From NCBI RefSeq assembly GCF_900101505.1, contig NZ_FMZI01000007.1, positions 124,001 through 188,000 on the forward strand: a stretch of DNA of 64,000 nucleotides. Reading direction: 5' to 3'. This document shows positions 32,222-41,103 of the stretch, piece after piece. The stretch comes from Antarctobacter albus (lineage in GTDB: Bacteria; Pseudomonadota; Alphaproteobacteria; Rhodobacterales; Rhodobacteraceae). Both the position numbers and the translations under genes were made by a program. The notes under the pieces are model-generated. The model did no database searches. It was not told where the DNA came from and saw only the letters and a list, made by a program, of their open reading frames with translations. How positions within the stretch are numbered: position 1 is the first letter of the stretch; each line of letters opens with the position of its first letter.

Positions 32222-33649
32222 ATGACGATGTCGGATGAAGCCACGTTTGACCCGGTCACCGGGCACCACCTCAAGGACTGGGGCCACCGCCCTGGCAAGC
32301 ATTTCCCCGTTCTGCTGGAAAAGGCGAACGCGATGCGTGCCGAGGGTTACGGCCTTGTGCGCATCCGCCAGGAATTGGATGGAATGGCCCCGCCAGAGCC
32401 GGACACGCTGGCGCTGCGCGCGCCCGGCGAATTGGCCTTTTCCGAGAACATCGAGATTTCGCATCCCGACGAGCAGGAGAACGTCGCCAAGGTCCGTGCC
32501 ACCATGCGCGAACTGATGCGCACGCCCACGATCGAGGCGGGGGCGATCATGCCCGACGCCTGCCCGGCAGGACCGGAAGGGACGATCCCGGTCGGGGGCG
32601 TGGCGGCTGCAAGAAACGCGATTCATCCCGGGATGCATTCGGCCGACATCTGTTGTTCGGTCATGATCTCGGACATGGGGATGGCCGATCCCGGGGCGGT
32701 GCTGGATGCCGCGCAGTCGGTCACGCATTTCGGACCCGGCGGGCGCCCGCAGGGCAAACGCTATAGCCTGCCAGTCGATCTGCTGGACGAGATTCGCTAC
32801 AACTCCTTCCTCTGCACGCAGAAGATCCTGGGAATGGCGCAGGCGCACCTGGGGACGCAGGGGGATGGCAATCATTTCCTGTTCGTCGGACGCTCACGCA
32901 GGACCGGGCGCACGGCGATGGTCACGCACCACGGCTCTCGCGGTCCGGGGGCGGTGCTCTACAAGGAGGGGATGATCGCGGCGGAACGTTTTCGCCGAGA
33001 GCTGTCGCCCGAAACGCTGAAGCAGAACGCCTGGATTCCGGCGGACAGCGAAGAGGGGCAGGACTACTGGGACGCCCTGCAGATCATCCGCCAGTGGACC
33101 AAGACCAACCACGCGATGATCCACGACGCGACGGCGGCGGTTGCCGGGGCCGAGGTGGGCGACCGTTTCTGGAACGAGCACAACTTCGTCTTCAAGCGTG
33201 GCGATCTCTACTTTCACGGCAAGGGCGCGACCCCGGCCTGGAAGGACTATGCCGATGACGCCAGCGGGTTGACGCTGATCCCGCTGAACATGGCGCAGCC
33301 GGTCCTGGTGACGCGCGGGTTGGATGCGGCAAGCGGGCTGGGGTTCAGCCCGCATGGGGCCGGGCGCAACTTTTCCCGTTCCGAGCACCGCCGCCGCATG
33401 GGATCGGTCACGCCCGACCAGATGCTGAAGGCCGAGACAGAGGGGCTGGACATCCGGTTTCACGCCGGGGCGGTGGATGCCTCGGAACTGCCGTCCAGCT
33501 ACAAGGATGCGGACAGCGTCGTGGCGCAGATCAAGTCCTACGGGCTGGCCGAAATCGAGGATTACATCGACCCTTACGGCTGCATCATGGCGGGCGACGT
33601 GCCACCGTTCTGGGCCAAGAAAAAGAAGGGTGCCCGGCGCGGTGCCTGA
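32222..33649 (+). CDS. rtcB: RNA-splicing ligase RtcB
   Basis: A 475-residue RtcB, the GTP-dependent ligase joining 2',3'-cyclic phosphate or 3'-phosphate RNA ends to 5'-OH ends. Metal and active-site segments are present: SADICCSV (Asp/Cys metal ligands), GTQGDGNHF, HHGSRGPG, HNFVFKRGDLYFHGKG and SPHGAGRNFSR, whose His (about 378) is the guanylylated residue. The ATG at 32222 follows AGGAG at about nine bases. No rtcA is present next to it. Its location behind Ro60, Y RNAs and a tRNA-like gene suggests repair of cleaved tRNA or Y RNA under RtcR control. Confidence 0.92.
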   Translation: MTMSDEATFDPVTGHHLKDWGHRPGKHFPVLLEKANAMRAEGYGLVRIRQELDGMAPPEPDTLALRAPGELAFSENIEISHPDEQENVAKVRATMRELMRTPTIEAGAIMPDACPAGPEGTIPVGGVAAARNAIHPGMHSADICCSVMISDMGMADPGAVLDAAQSVTHFGPGGRPQGKRYSLPVDLLDEIRYNSFLCTQKILGMAQAHLGTQGDGNHFLFVGRSRRTGRTAMVTHHGSRGPGAVLYKEGMIAAERFRRELSPETLKQNAWIPADSEEGQDYWDALQIIRQWTKTNHAMIHDATAAVAGAEVGDRFWNEHNFVFKRGDLYFHGKGATPAWKDYADDASGLTLIPLNMAQPVLVTRGLDAASGLGFSPHGAGRNFSRSEHRRRMGSVTPDQMLKAETEGLDIRFHAGAVDASELPSSYKDADSVVAQIKSYGLAEIEDYIDPYGCIMAGDVPPFWAKKKKGARRGA

Positions 33650-33661
33650 CGGGTCCCGAAG

Positions 33662-33689
33662 GCGGGCCGGCGCGATCAGCCCGGCCCGC
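33662..33689 (+). terminator. stem-loop after rtcB
   Basis: GCGGGCCGG (33662-33670) pairs perfectly with CCGGCCCGC (33681-33689) across a 10-base loop, 12 bases after the rtcB stop. There is no T-run, so termination strength is doubtful. Confidence 0.5.
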
Positions 33690-33823
33690 TGACAATCCTG
33701 CTCATCCGGGGCAATCCGTCCCATTTTCAAGTTTTTCGGAATAGAGTTGTCGGCAACCGCTTGCTGGCCCGGCGCCGGGCGTCAGGCTAGGTTCGGGGGA
33801 ACCCCAATGTCCCAGAGGCCAAT

Positions 33824-34657
33824 ATGACCGCAAGCTACTATGCACAGATGGGGGGGCATCCTCCTCAAGAGCAGATCATGACGGACCGCGCCGTGTTCAC
33901 CGACGCCTACGCGGTGATCCCCAAGGGCACGATGCGCGACATCGTCACCAGCTTCCTGCCCTTCTGGGAGGACACGCGCCTGTGGGTGCTGTCGCGTCCG
34001 CTGAGCGGCTTTGCCGAGACCTTTTCCCAGTACATCATGGAAGTCGCGCCCGGCGGCGGGTCTGACAGGCCGGAAACCGATCCCGGCGCCGAGGCCGTGA
34101 TTTTCGTTGTCGAGGGCACCGGAACGCTGACCATCGACGGGACGGCCCATGTGCTGGAACCCGGGAGCTTTGCCTTCCTGCCGCCCGCGACCGACTGGAC
34201 CCTTCGGAACACCGGCGACGCGCTGCTGAAATTCCACTGGATCCGCAAGGCCTACGAGGCGGTCGAGGGACTGCCCGCGCCCGAGGCCTTCGTGACCAAT
34301 GAAAAGGATATCACGCCCGCCGCCATGCCGGGCACGGACGGCAAATGGGCGACCACGCGGTTCGTCGATCAGACCGACCTGCGCCATGACATGCATGTGA
34401 CCGTCGTGACGTTTGAACCCGGCGGCGTGATCCCCTTTGCCGAGACCCACGTGATGGAACACGGGCTCTACGTTCTCGAAGGCAAGGCGGTCTACCGGCT
34501 GAACACGGATTGGGTCGAGGTCGAGGCCGGGGATTACATGTGGCTGCGCGCCTTCTGCCCGCAGGCCTGCTATGCGGGTGGGCCGGGACGTTTCCGCTAC
34601 TTGCTCTACAAGGACGTGAACCGGCATATGCCGTTGCGGCTGACGGCCCGCGGCTGA
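33824..34657 (+). CDS. allE: (S)-ureidoglycine aminohydrolase, bicupin
   Basis: A 277-residue two-cupin protein that converts (S)-ureidoglycine to ureidoglycolate and ammonium in purine/allantoin breakdown. The C-terminal cupin has the metal-binding pattern ETHVMEHGLYVLEG and the highly conserved family ending WLRAFCPQACYAGG...YLLYKDVNRH. The N-terminal cupin (about 60-150, with VVEGTGTL) is metal-poor. It reads on the plus strand apart from the other ureide genes, which are mainly on the minus strand from 39595 downward, with an unrelated S41-like gene between. Confidence 0.9.
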   Translation: MTASYYAQMGGHPPQEQIMTDRAVFTDAYAVIPKGTMRDIVTSFLPFWEDTRLWVLSRPLSGFAETFSQYIMEVAPGGGSDRPETDPGAEAVIFVVEGTGTLTIDGTAHVLEPGSFAFLPPATDWTLRNTGDALLKFHWIRKAYEAVEGLPAPEAFVTNEKDITPAAMPGTDGKWATTRFVDQTDLRHDMHVTVVTFEPGGVIPFAETHVMEHGLYVLEGKAVYRLNTDWVEVEAGDYMWLRAFCPQACYAGGPGRFRYLLYKDVNRHMPLRLTARG

Positions 34658-34767
34658 CTGGCGCCAAAGCAGGCCATCAAAAAGGCCGGTTTGTTTTCCA
34701 AAAGTGCGCAAGCAGATGCGTTGCGTCACCGGCCCCCTGGCACGGCGGGCGTGAACTGATAGTGGTC

Positions 34768-34799
34768 AAGCGCCTTCGCGGAAAACAGCGAGGGCGCTT
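34768..34799 (+). terminator. intrinsic terminator after allE
   Basis: AAGCGCC(T)TCGC (34768-34779) pairs with GCGA(G)GGCGCTT (34788-34799), followed by TTCGTTTC. It lies about 110 bases after allE and 43 bases before the end of the convergent S41-like gene, so it can serve allE. Confidence 0.65.
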
Positions 34800-34841
34800 T
34801 CGTTTCAAGTGTCGGCTGTGCGGGGCTTTGCTGCCGTCCGC

Positions 34842-36023
34842 CTAGGTGTTCAGACTGTCCAGAACCTCCCGGCTGAACCGATCCAGCGTTTCACCATCGT
34901 CCGATTGCGCGACCCAGGCGCGGTCCAGCTCCAGTGTACCAGTCGGGACAAGTCTCTCCGCGATTTCGGTCGGAGTGGTGTCGTCGGTACGACCACTGGC
35001 CCAATCATGGAAGGCTGTAGAATATCGCACGGCCGCTCCGCTGGACGAGAGGTCGAATGTGCCCCCTTCCGCAAAGAATGTCAGCCCATCCCCCATCTCT
35101 TCCCCGATCAGGACGAGCCGTTCTCCCAGGCGGTGCTTCAGGATGGCGGTGAAGACGATGGCGGCGGAGAAGGTGAATTTGTCGATGAGCAAACCGACCC
35201 GCCGGCCTTCCGCACCCTCAGAGATCGCGTCGATCAAAGGCATGGTCTGAAGAAAGTCGCCCCCTGTATTTCCGCGAACGTCAATGATCAGGGGCGTGCC
35301 CGGGCGCGATCTTACCAGGTCTGCCGCCTCGGAAACCGCTTCCGGAAGTGCGGTTTCGCCGGGGTCGAAGAAGCTCGGAAGGACCAATAGTACCCCGGGT
35401 TGGCCAAAGTCTTTCGTCTTCAGAAAGGATTTGGGCGTCCAGGATGCGTCGGCTTTTCCGTGTTCACCGCGAGGATAGAGCGTGGAGCCGGGCACCAAAT
35501 TTGCAGGACTCAGAAGTAGTTCGCTGAGCTCCCCCGTCCGGCTTCGTACCCGGTATTCGATTGCGTCGCCGGCCGAAAGAACGCCCAGGTGCCGCAATGC
35601 ACTTGGCCATGCAAACAGGATTGGCCCGATGACGCGTTTTCGTTGCGGCGTCCCCGCCAGAAGTTTCTCTGCGGCAACCTCGATTTCGCCTGCGGGAACA
35701 CCATTGATGGATATCAAATCGCCCCCAATCGCATCAGAGAAACCCGACGCGGCGTCGAGCAGGCGCACAGTGGTGCCGATGGTTGCGAACCTTAGAGGGA
35801 GAACCAAGATGGCATCGTTTGGGATCAGGCGCGTGTGACCGTTCCCCGGCAAAGCCAGAAGGCGCATCAGGGAAAGCAGGAACGCATCCTTCGAGTTCGC
35901 GAGTGCACTTTGCCGGGCTTCGTTGATGTGAAATTCCAACTCCTCGCGTCCGACCAGTCGGAAGCTGGGGTCGGCCGGAAGGACCGAGGTCACTATCTGC
36001 TCTAGGTCTTGGATCATCGTCAT
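34842..36023 (-). CDS. S41-family peptidase-like protein
   Basis: A 393-residue protein with the tail-specific protease fold. The segment TPLIIDVRGNTGGDFLQTMPLIDAI is the S41 LDLRGNxGG motif (around 245-270), and KFTFSAAIVFTAIL contains the expected nucleophile Ser in the S-A-A context. No PDZ domain and no convincing signal peptide are visible, so it is probably cytoplasmic and differs from CtpA-type processing proteases. Its base composition looks slightly less GC-rich than the flanking ureide genes, and it interrupts them, which may mean it was acquired. Substrate unknown. A second Met (MIQDLEQ) two codons downstream is an alternative start. Confidence 0.72.
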   Translation of the reverse strand: MTMIQDLEQIVTSVLPADPSFRLVGREELEFHINEARQSALANSKDAFLLSLMRLLALPGNGHTRLIPNDAILVLPLRFATIGTTVRLLDAASGFSDAIGGDLISINGVPAGEIEVAAEKLLAGTPQRKRVIGPILFAWPSALRHLGVLSAGDAIEYRVRSRTGELSELLLSPANLVPGSTLYPRGEHGKADASWTPKSFLKTKDFGQPGVLLVLPSFFDPGETALPEAVSEAADLVRSRPGTPLIIDVRGNTGGDFLQTMPLIDAISEGAEGRRVGLLIDKFTFSAAIVFTAILKHRLGERLVLIGEEMGDGLTFFAEGGTFDLSSSGAAVRYSTAFHDWASGRTDDTTPTEIAERLVPTGTLELDRAWVAQSDDGETLDRFSREVLDSLNT

Positions 36024-36170
36024 ACGTCACTGTGTAGTCATGTGTGCCGCATTGTCCAAGATGGCCTCGGAACAGACGTTGCGGGGGCTGACAATATATC
36101 CGGTCGGGAGCTTTTGGTTGCCGTGGAGACCCCTTCGCATGGGGAGTGCAACGGCAACCGGGAGATGATG

Positions 36171-36201
36171 CAAAAAGGCCCGCTGGACACCAGCGGGCCT
36201 T
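36171..36201 (-). terminator. intrinsic terminator of the purine permease gene
   Basis: On the minus strand a perfect 12-bp stem (AAGGCCCGCTGG at 36175-36186 with CCAGCGGGCCTT at 36190-36201) is followed by TTTTTG. It lies just downstream of the permease stop codon at 36223. Confidence 0.85.
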
Positions 36202-36222
36202 GGTCGTTTCTCGTGGAGTAAA

Positions 36223-37638
36223 TCAACTCTGCTTGAGCGATCCGTCCCCGTGGCCGGCCATTCCGCCCGAGACTTCTTCGGTGGACTCATCGGCGAGTTC
36301 GTGCGGCAGGACCAGGTTCAGCACGATGGCGATCAGGGCCGCGGGCAGGATGCCAGAGGTTGCCAGCACCTTGACCGTTCCGGGCAGGTACTGCAGCGCG
36401 TCGGGTTCAAGCTGCAGGCCCAGGCCCAGCGACAGGGCAATGGCAAAGATCACCATGTTGCGGCGGTTCCAGTGCACGTCCGACAGCATCGAGACACCCG
36501 CCGCGACCACCATGCCGAACATCACGATCACGCCGCCGCCCAGTACCTCGATCGGGACCGAGGAGATGATGGCGCCGATCTTGGGCACCAGGCCGCAGAG
36601 GATCAGGAAAAAGGCGCCGATGGTGACGACGGTCCGGCTCATGACGCCGGTCATGGCGATCAGGCCGACGTTCTGGCTGAAAGACGTGTTGGGCAGGGCA
36701 CCGAACAGGCCCGAGATCGCCGTGCCGATCCCGTCGGCAAAGGTCGCGCCCTGGATTTCCTTGTCCGTCGCCTCGCGTCCCGCGCCGCCCTTGGTTATAC
36801 CGGACACGTCGCCTACGGTTTCCACTGCCGAGACGAAGGACATCAGGCAGAAGCCGACAACCGCCGCGACAGAGAACTCAAGGCCGAAATGCAGCGGGTT
36901 CGGCAGTGCGAAAGGCGCGGCGCGGCCGACGTTGCCCAGGTTCACCTGACCCAGCGCGAAGGCCAGCGCATAGCCCACGAGCAGGCCCACCAGTACGGCC
37001 GAAACCGACAGCATGCCACGGGCAAAGAACTTCAGCCCCAGCGTCACGAAAATCACCGTGCCCGCCATCAGCCAGTTGATGCCCGATCCGTATTCGGGCG
37101 TGCCGATGGCCGGAACGCCGCCCGCCGCGTACTGAACCCCGACCTTGACCAGCGCCAGACCGATCATGGTCACCACCAGTCCGGTGACCAGAGGCGGAAG
37201 GGCAAAGCGGATCTTGCCGATGAAAAGGCCCAGCGTTGCGTGAAACAACCCGCCGACCAGAATACCGCCCATCAGCACGGCGATGGCATCCACGCCCTTG
37301 CCCGCGACGAGCGGGATCATGATCGGGATAAAGGCAAAACTCGTGCCCTGCACGATCGGCAGCCGCGCCCCGATGGGGCCAAGTCCGATGGATTGGAACA
37401 GCGTCGCGATGCCGGCAAAGAACATCGACATCTGGATCATGTAGATCATTTGCGGAAAGTCGGGCGAATTCGAGCCAAAGCCAAAGCCCGCCGCGCCGCA
37501 GACGATGATGGCCGGGGTCACGTTCGAAACGAACATGGCCAGGACGTGCTGGATCCCCAGTGGCACCGCCTTGGCGATGGGCGGTGTGTAATTCGGGTCG
37601 CGGAGCTGCTCCGGTGTCCCGATGGATGTATCGGCCAT
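36223..37638 (-). CDS. NCS2-family urate/xanthine permease
   Basis: A 471-residue nucleobase-cation symporter-2 protein with about 14 hydrophobic segments. The NCS2 signature lies at NTSFSQNVGLIAMTGVMSRTVV, where the family has (E/S)QNxGxxxxT, and the central motif region is SFVSAVETVGDVSGI. The ATG at 37638 follows GGAGGAAAG. Embedded among ureide and urate genes, its substrate is probably uric acid or xanthine (UacT/XanQ type). It is the last gene of the minus-strand run from the PuuE-UraD fusion gene through allA. Confidence 0.88.
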   Translation of the reverse strand: MADTSIGTPEQLRDPNYTPPIAKAVPLGIQHVLAMFVSNVTPAIIVCGAAGFGFGSNSPDFPQMIYMIQMSMFFAGIATLFQSIGLGPIGARLPIVQGTSFAFIPIMIPLVAGKGVDAIAVLMGGILVGGLFHATLGLFIGKIRFALPPLVTGLVVTMIGLALVKVGVQYAAGGVPAIGTPEYGSGINWLMAGTVIFVTLGLKFFARGMLSVSAVLVGLLVGYALAFALGQVNLGNVGRAAPFALPNPLHFGLEFSVAAVVGFCLMSFVSAVETVGDVSGITKGGAGREATDKEIQGATFADGIGTAISGLFGALPNTSFSQNVGLIAMTGVMSRTVVTIGAFFLILCGLVPKIGAIISSVPIEVLGGGVIVMFGMVVAAGVSMLSDVHWNRRNMVIFAIALSLGLGLQLEPDALQYLPGTVKVLATSGILPAALIAIVLNLVLPHELADESTEEVSGGMAGHGDGSLKQS

Positions 37639-37688
37639 GTTCTTTCCTCCAATGAATACGGGTGCCGGCTCCTCCTCCGACTGCCCAT

Positions 37689-38174
37689 TCAGGTTTTGAT
37701 TTCGTAAGGCGCCTCGAACCAGTGTTCTTCCAGGTTCGGACCCTCTCCGATCCGGTCCACCACCGCGAAAAGACCGGGCGCCACCAGCGGCGTCAGGACG
37801 CCGTGCCAGGTTCCGCGGTGAAAGTTGACGGCCTGCCCGGGGGCGCTCAGGAAGGCGCGCGGGGTGCCCGGTTTGCCGCCTTCGTCCCCGGCGACGACAA
37901 CCAGGAAGCCGTCCATGCTCATGGGAATGAAGCATTGGCTGCCGTCGGGATGCCGTTCGACCATGTCCAGTTTCAGGGGCAGGTTGCGCGGCTCTGCCTT
38001 GAACAGGCTGACGCCCGCGCGCGCGTCGGCAAAGTCCAGCCGCGCGCGGTCGTGGTAGCGGCCGCAAAGTCCCTGGTTGATGAGCTTGTCTGCCTCGCCC
38101 GCCGTGTCGAGCACGTCGCCGAAACCGGCAAAGGCCTCGCGGGTCAGGGGCTCTGCGACGATGCTGCGGCTCAT
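37689..38174 (-). CDS. allA: ureidoglycolate lyase
   Basis: A 161-residue AllA-type enzyme that splits ureidoglycolate into glyoxylate and urea. It shows the family cores MVERHPDGSQCFIPM and AVNFHRGTWHGVLTPL, and ends FEAPYEI. The ATG overlaps the stop of the allantoinase fusion gene by ATGA, so translation is coupled. It sits 50 bases upstream of the permease gene in the same operon. Confidence 0.9.
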   Translation of the reverse strand: MSRSIVAEPLTREAFAGFGDVLDTAGEADKLINQGLCGRYHDRARLDFADARAGVSLFKAEPRNLPLKLDMVERHPDGSQCFIPMSMDGFLVVVAGDEGGKPGTPRAFLSAPGQAVNFHRGTWHGVLTPLVAPGLFAVVDRIGEGPNLEEHWFEAPYEIKT

Positions 38175-39595
38175 GCGGCGAACTTCTCTTCCAGGCGCAG
38201 CTCGGCGATGCGCTCCACCTGGCGACAGGCCTCTGCGAATTCGGTCTCGCGGTCGTTGGCGACCCGGCGTTTGAAGGCCTCCATGATCGTGGCCTTGGTG
38301 TTGTCGCGGACCGCGATGATGAAGGGAAAGCCGAACTTGTCCGTGTAGGCGGTGTTCAACTCGGTAAAGGTGGCGCGTTCCTCGTCGGTCAGCGCATCAA
38401 GCCCGACAGAGGCCTGTTCTGCCGTCGATTCCGCCGTCAGCCGCTTGGCCTCGGCCAGCTTGCCGGCAAGGTCGGGGTGCGCGGTGAGCACGCCAAGACG
38501 CTTGTCCTCGTCCGCGGCGCGGAACACGCGTGCCAGCGCCGAATGCATGCCCGTGGCGGTGTCATGGGTCGGACCCAGTTCCAGCGCAAAGGCGCCCTCG
38601 GCAATCCAAGGGCTGTGCTCGAAGATGCCACCGTATTCCGCCACAAAGCTGTCGCGGTCCATCTCGGAGGGGCGTTGTCGGGTCATCGGCGGGTGCTCCT
38701 TTGTCCAGTGTTCAGCGATCTGCAGGCGCGTGGCGAACCAGACATCCTCGTGGGATTGCATGTACGCCAGCGCGCGTTTCAGCGCGGCCATCCGGCTGGG
38801 CCGGCCGACCAGGCGGCAATGCAGGCCGATCGACATCATCTTGGGGGCGCCCTCTGAGCCCTCGGCGTAGAGAATGTCGAAGGAATCCTTCAGCATCGCC
38901 TCGAACGGGTCGCCGTGTGTGAACCCGGCCTGGATCGCAAAGCGCATGTCGTTGCAATCCATAGTGTAGGGCACGATCAGCTGGTCGCGGCCATTCGCCC
39001 GGTGCCAATAGGGCAGGTCATCTGCGTAACTGTCTGAAATATAGGCGAACTGACCCTCATCTGCGGCCAGATCGACCGTGTTCATGGAGCAGCGTCCGGT
39101 GTACCAGCCGCGCGGCGGTGTGCCGGTGACCTCGGTGTGCAGCGCGATCGCATCGCGAATCTGCGCGCGTTCCTCTGCCTCGGTCATGTCCTTGTGTTCG
39201 ATCCACTTCAGCCCGTGGCTGGCGATTTCCCAACCGGCGGCTTTCATGGCCTTGACCTGTTCCGGGGCCCGCGCCAGTGCCGTGGCGACGCCGTAGACGG
39301 TCACCGGCAGGTCGCGCAGGGCGCGGTGCACCCGCCAGAACCCGGCGCGCGCGCCGTATTCGTAGATCGATTCCATGTTCCAGTGGCGCTGTCCCGGCCA
39401 GGGCTGGGCGCCGGTGATCTCGGAGAGGAAGGCCTCGGAGGCGGCATCGCCATGCAGGGTGCAGTTCTCGCCGCCTTCCTCGTAGTTCAGAACGATCTGG
39501 ACGGCGATCCTTGCGCCGCCGGGCCAGTTTGCGGCGGGTGGCGTCGCGCCATAGCCGGTCATGTCTCTTGGATAACGTGTCACGTCTGCCCTCAT
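38171..39595 (-). CDS. puuE: fused allantoinase (PuuE) and OHCU decarboxylase (UraD)
   Basis: A 474-residue two-domain protein. Residues 1 to about 310 form a polysaccharide-deacetylase-like, cofactor-light allantoinase of the PuuE type (YPRDMTGYGATPPAANWPGG, VQIVLNYEEGGE, EIASHGLKWIEHKDM, GLHCRLVGRPSR). Residues from about 315 to the end form UraD (FVAEYGGIFEHSPWIAE, DKFGFPFIIAVRDNTK), which decarboxylates OHCU to (S)-allantoin. The fusion channels two consecutive steps of urate breakdown. The ATG at 39595 begins the family N-terminus but has no clear ribosome-binding site; a Met at 39562 is possible. The gene diverges from hiuH. Confidence 0.9.
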   Translation of the reverse strand: MRADVTRYPRDMTGYGATPPAANWPGGARIAVQIVLNYEEGGENCTLHGDAASEAFLSEITGAQPWPGQRHWNMESIYEYGARAGFWRVHRALRDLPVTVYGVATALARAPEQVKAMKAAGWEIASHGLKWIEHKDMTEAEERAQIRDAIALHTEVTGTPPRGWYTGRCSMNTVDLAADEGQFAYISDSYADDLPYWHRANGRDQLIVPYTMDCNDMRFAIQAGFTHGDPFEAMLKDSFDILYAEGSEGAPKMMSIGLHCRLVGRPSRMAALKRALAYMQSHEDVWFATRLQIAEHWTKEHPPMTRQRPSEMDRDSFVAEYGGIFEHSPWIAEGAFALELGPTHDTATGMHSALARVFRAADEDKRLGVLTAHPDLAGKLAEAKRLTAESTAEQASVGLDALTDEERATFTELNTAYTDKFGFPFIIAVRDNTKATIMEAFKRRVANDRETEFAEACRQVERIAELRLEEKFAA

Positions 39596-39729
39596 CGAAT
39601 TTGGGCATTTATAAACCAGAATAATCGGGGAGTTTTTCAAAAAGCGTTTGAAGGTGCCTTTAGCCCCGCAGGTTTTGCACCGGGGCGCGAACCCGCCCTA
39701 TAAGACGTCAAGCAAGGGAGTTTGCAGCA

Positions 39730-40086
39730 ATGGCCGGATACCTGACCACCCATGTTCTCGACACTGCGCGCGGGTGCCCCGCAGAGGGCATCACGATCGC
39801 CCTTTACCAGGTATCGGGAAACTCGCACCGCAAGATCGCCGAGACCGTAACCAATGACGACGGCCGCACCGATGCGCCCATTCTTCCGGCCGAGCAATTC
39901 GAGACTGGTACCTACGAGCTCGTTTTCTTTGCGGGCGATTACCTGCGCCGCACCGGACAGGCGAATGAAGAGATCCTGTTTCTGGATCAAGTTCCGATCC
40001 GCTTCGGCATGTCGGATCCCGACGCCCATTATCATGTCCCACTGCTGCTGTCGCCTTTCGGCATGAGCACCTATCGCGGCAGCTGA
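39730..40086 (+). CDS. hiuH: 5-hydroxyisourate hydrolase
   Basis: A 118-residue transthyretin-like protein converting 5-hydroxyisourate to OHCU. It has the family N-terminus LTTHVLDTARGCPAEG and the diagnostic C-terminal tetrapeptide YRGS. No signal peptide is present, so it works in the cytoplasm. Its 3' end overlaps the convergent LysR gene by 16 bases. Confidence 0.93.
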   Translation: MAGYLTTHVLDTARGCPAEGITIALYQVSGNSHRKIAETVTNDDGRTDAPILPAEQFETGTYELVFFAGDYLRRTGQANEEILFLDQVPIRFGMSDPDAHYHVPLLLSPFGMSTYRGS

Positions 40087-41003
40087 ACCCGCTTTTCGGC
40101 GTCGCGGACGACGGCGCCGATGCGATCTATCACGAATTCCATGAACATCCGGGTCTTGGGGTCCTGCCTGCGCCGATGGGTGAACAGGCAGGCCATCTGG
40201 ATGGGCTCCGGCGGCGTCTGCGTCGCGACGGGAACCAGCCGGCCCGCTTCGAGGTGGTCTGCGACCTCGAAGATCGGTTTGAGCGCGATTCCATGCCCGC
40301 CCAGGGCCCAGTCGGTCAGAACGTCCCCGTCATCGGATTCGTAGCGGCCCGTGATCGGGAATTTCCGCACACCCTCCGGGGTCTTCAACCGCCATTGGAA
40401 TTCCGTCGCGCCGGGAAAGCGCAGGTTCAGGCACTCGTGTCCCTTTTCCAGGATCTCGTCGCCGGTCATCGGTGTCCCGCGCGCCTCGAGGTAGGACGGC
40501 GCGGCGCAAAGCACCCTTTCGACATCTGAAATCTTGCGGATGCGCAGGTTGCTGTCCTCTGGCTGACCAAGAAAGAACGCCAGGTCCAGCCCCTCGGTCG
40601 TCAGGTCGACCTTGCGGTCGGTCAGGCGCAGCCGCACATTGACCTCCGGGTAGGTCTCCAGGAAATCCGGCACCTGCGGCGCGATCAACCGCCGCCCGAC
40701 GCCCAGAGGCGCTGCCACGAACAGCGATCCCTTGGGATTCTCGGTGATGCTGACCACCTGCGCCTCGGCATTCTCGACCGATTCCAGGATCTCGCAGGCG
40801 CCGCTGTAGAAGGCCCGGCCATGTTCGGTGGGGGTCAGGCTGCGCGTGGTGCGCTGGAACAGCCGCACGCTGAGGTGTTCCTCAAGCTGGGAGATTCGCG
40901 AAGAGGTGACCGCAGGCGAAATCCGCAGGTCCCGACCCGCTGCCGACATGCTGCCAAGTTCATAGACACGCACAAAAGTTCGGATATTGTCGAGATAGGA
41001 CAT
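40071..41003 (-). CDS. LysR-family regulator of urate genes
   Basis: A 310-residue LysR regulator starting MSYLDNIRTFVRVYELGSMSAAGRDLRISPAVTSSRISQLE, followed by an effector domain of the CrgA/DsdC-like group (FVAAPLGVGRRLIAPQVPDFLETYPEV). It is transcribed divergently from puuD, with 100 bases between, and convergently with hiuH, so it is the likely regulator of urate catabolism. The effector may be urate or a downstream ureide, which cannot be read from sequence. Confidence 0.86.
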   Translation of the reverse strand: MSYLDNIRTFVRVYELGSMSAAGRDLRISPAVTSSRISQLEEHLSVRLFQRTTRSLTPTEHGRAFYSGACEILESVENAEAQVVSITENPKGSLFVAAPLGVGRRLIAPQVPDFLETYPEVNVRLRLTDRKVDLTTEGLDLAFFLGQPEDSNLRIRKISDVERVLCAAPSYLEARGTPMTGDEILEKGHECLNLRFPGATEFQWRLKTPEGVRKFPITGRYESDDGDVLTDWALGGHGIALKPIFEVADHLEAGRLVPVATQTPPEPIQMACLFTHRRRQDPKTRMFMEFVIDRIGAVVRDAEKRVQLPR

Positions 41004-41103
41004 TGTTCTGCAATTTTTGATGCTGCTTGGTATTGAGCAGCGATACCAGAACAATTCTCATCCGCATAGTGTGCCGTGGATTCGACCCTTTAGGAGGCTT
41101 GCA

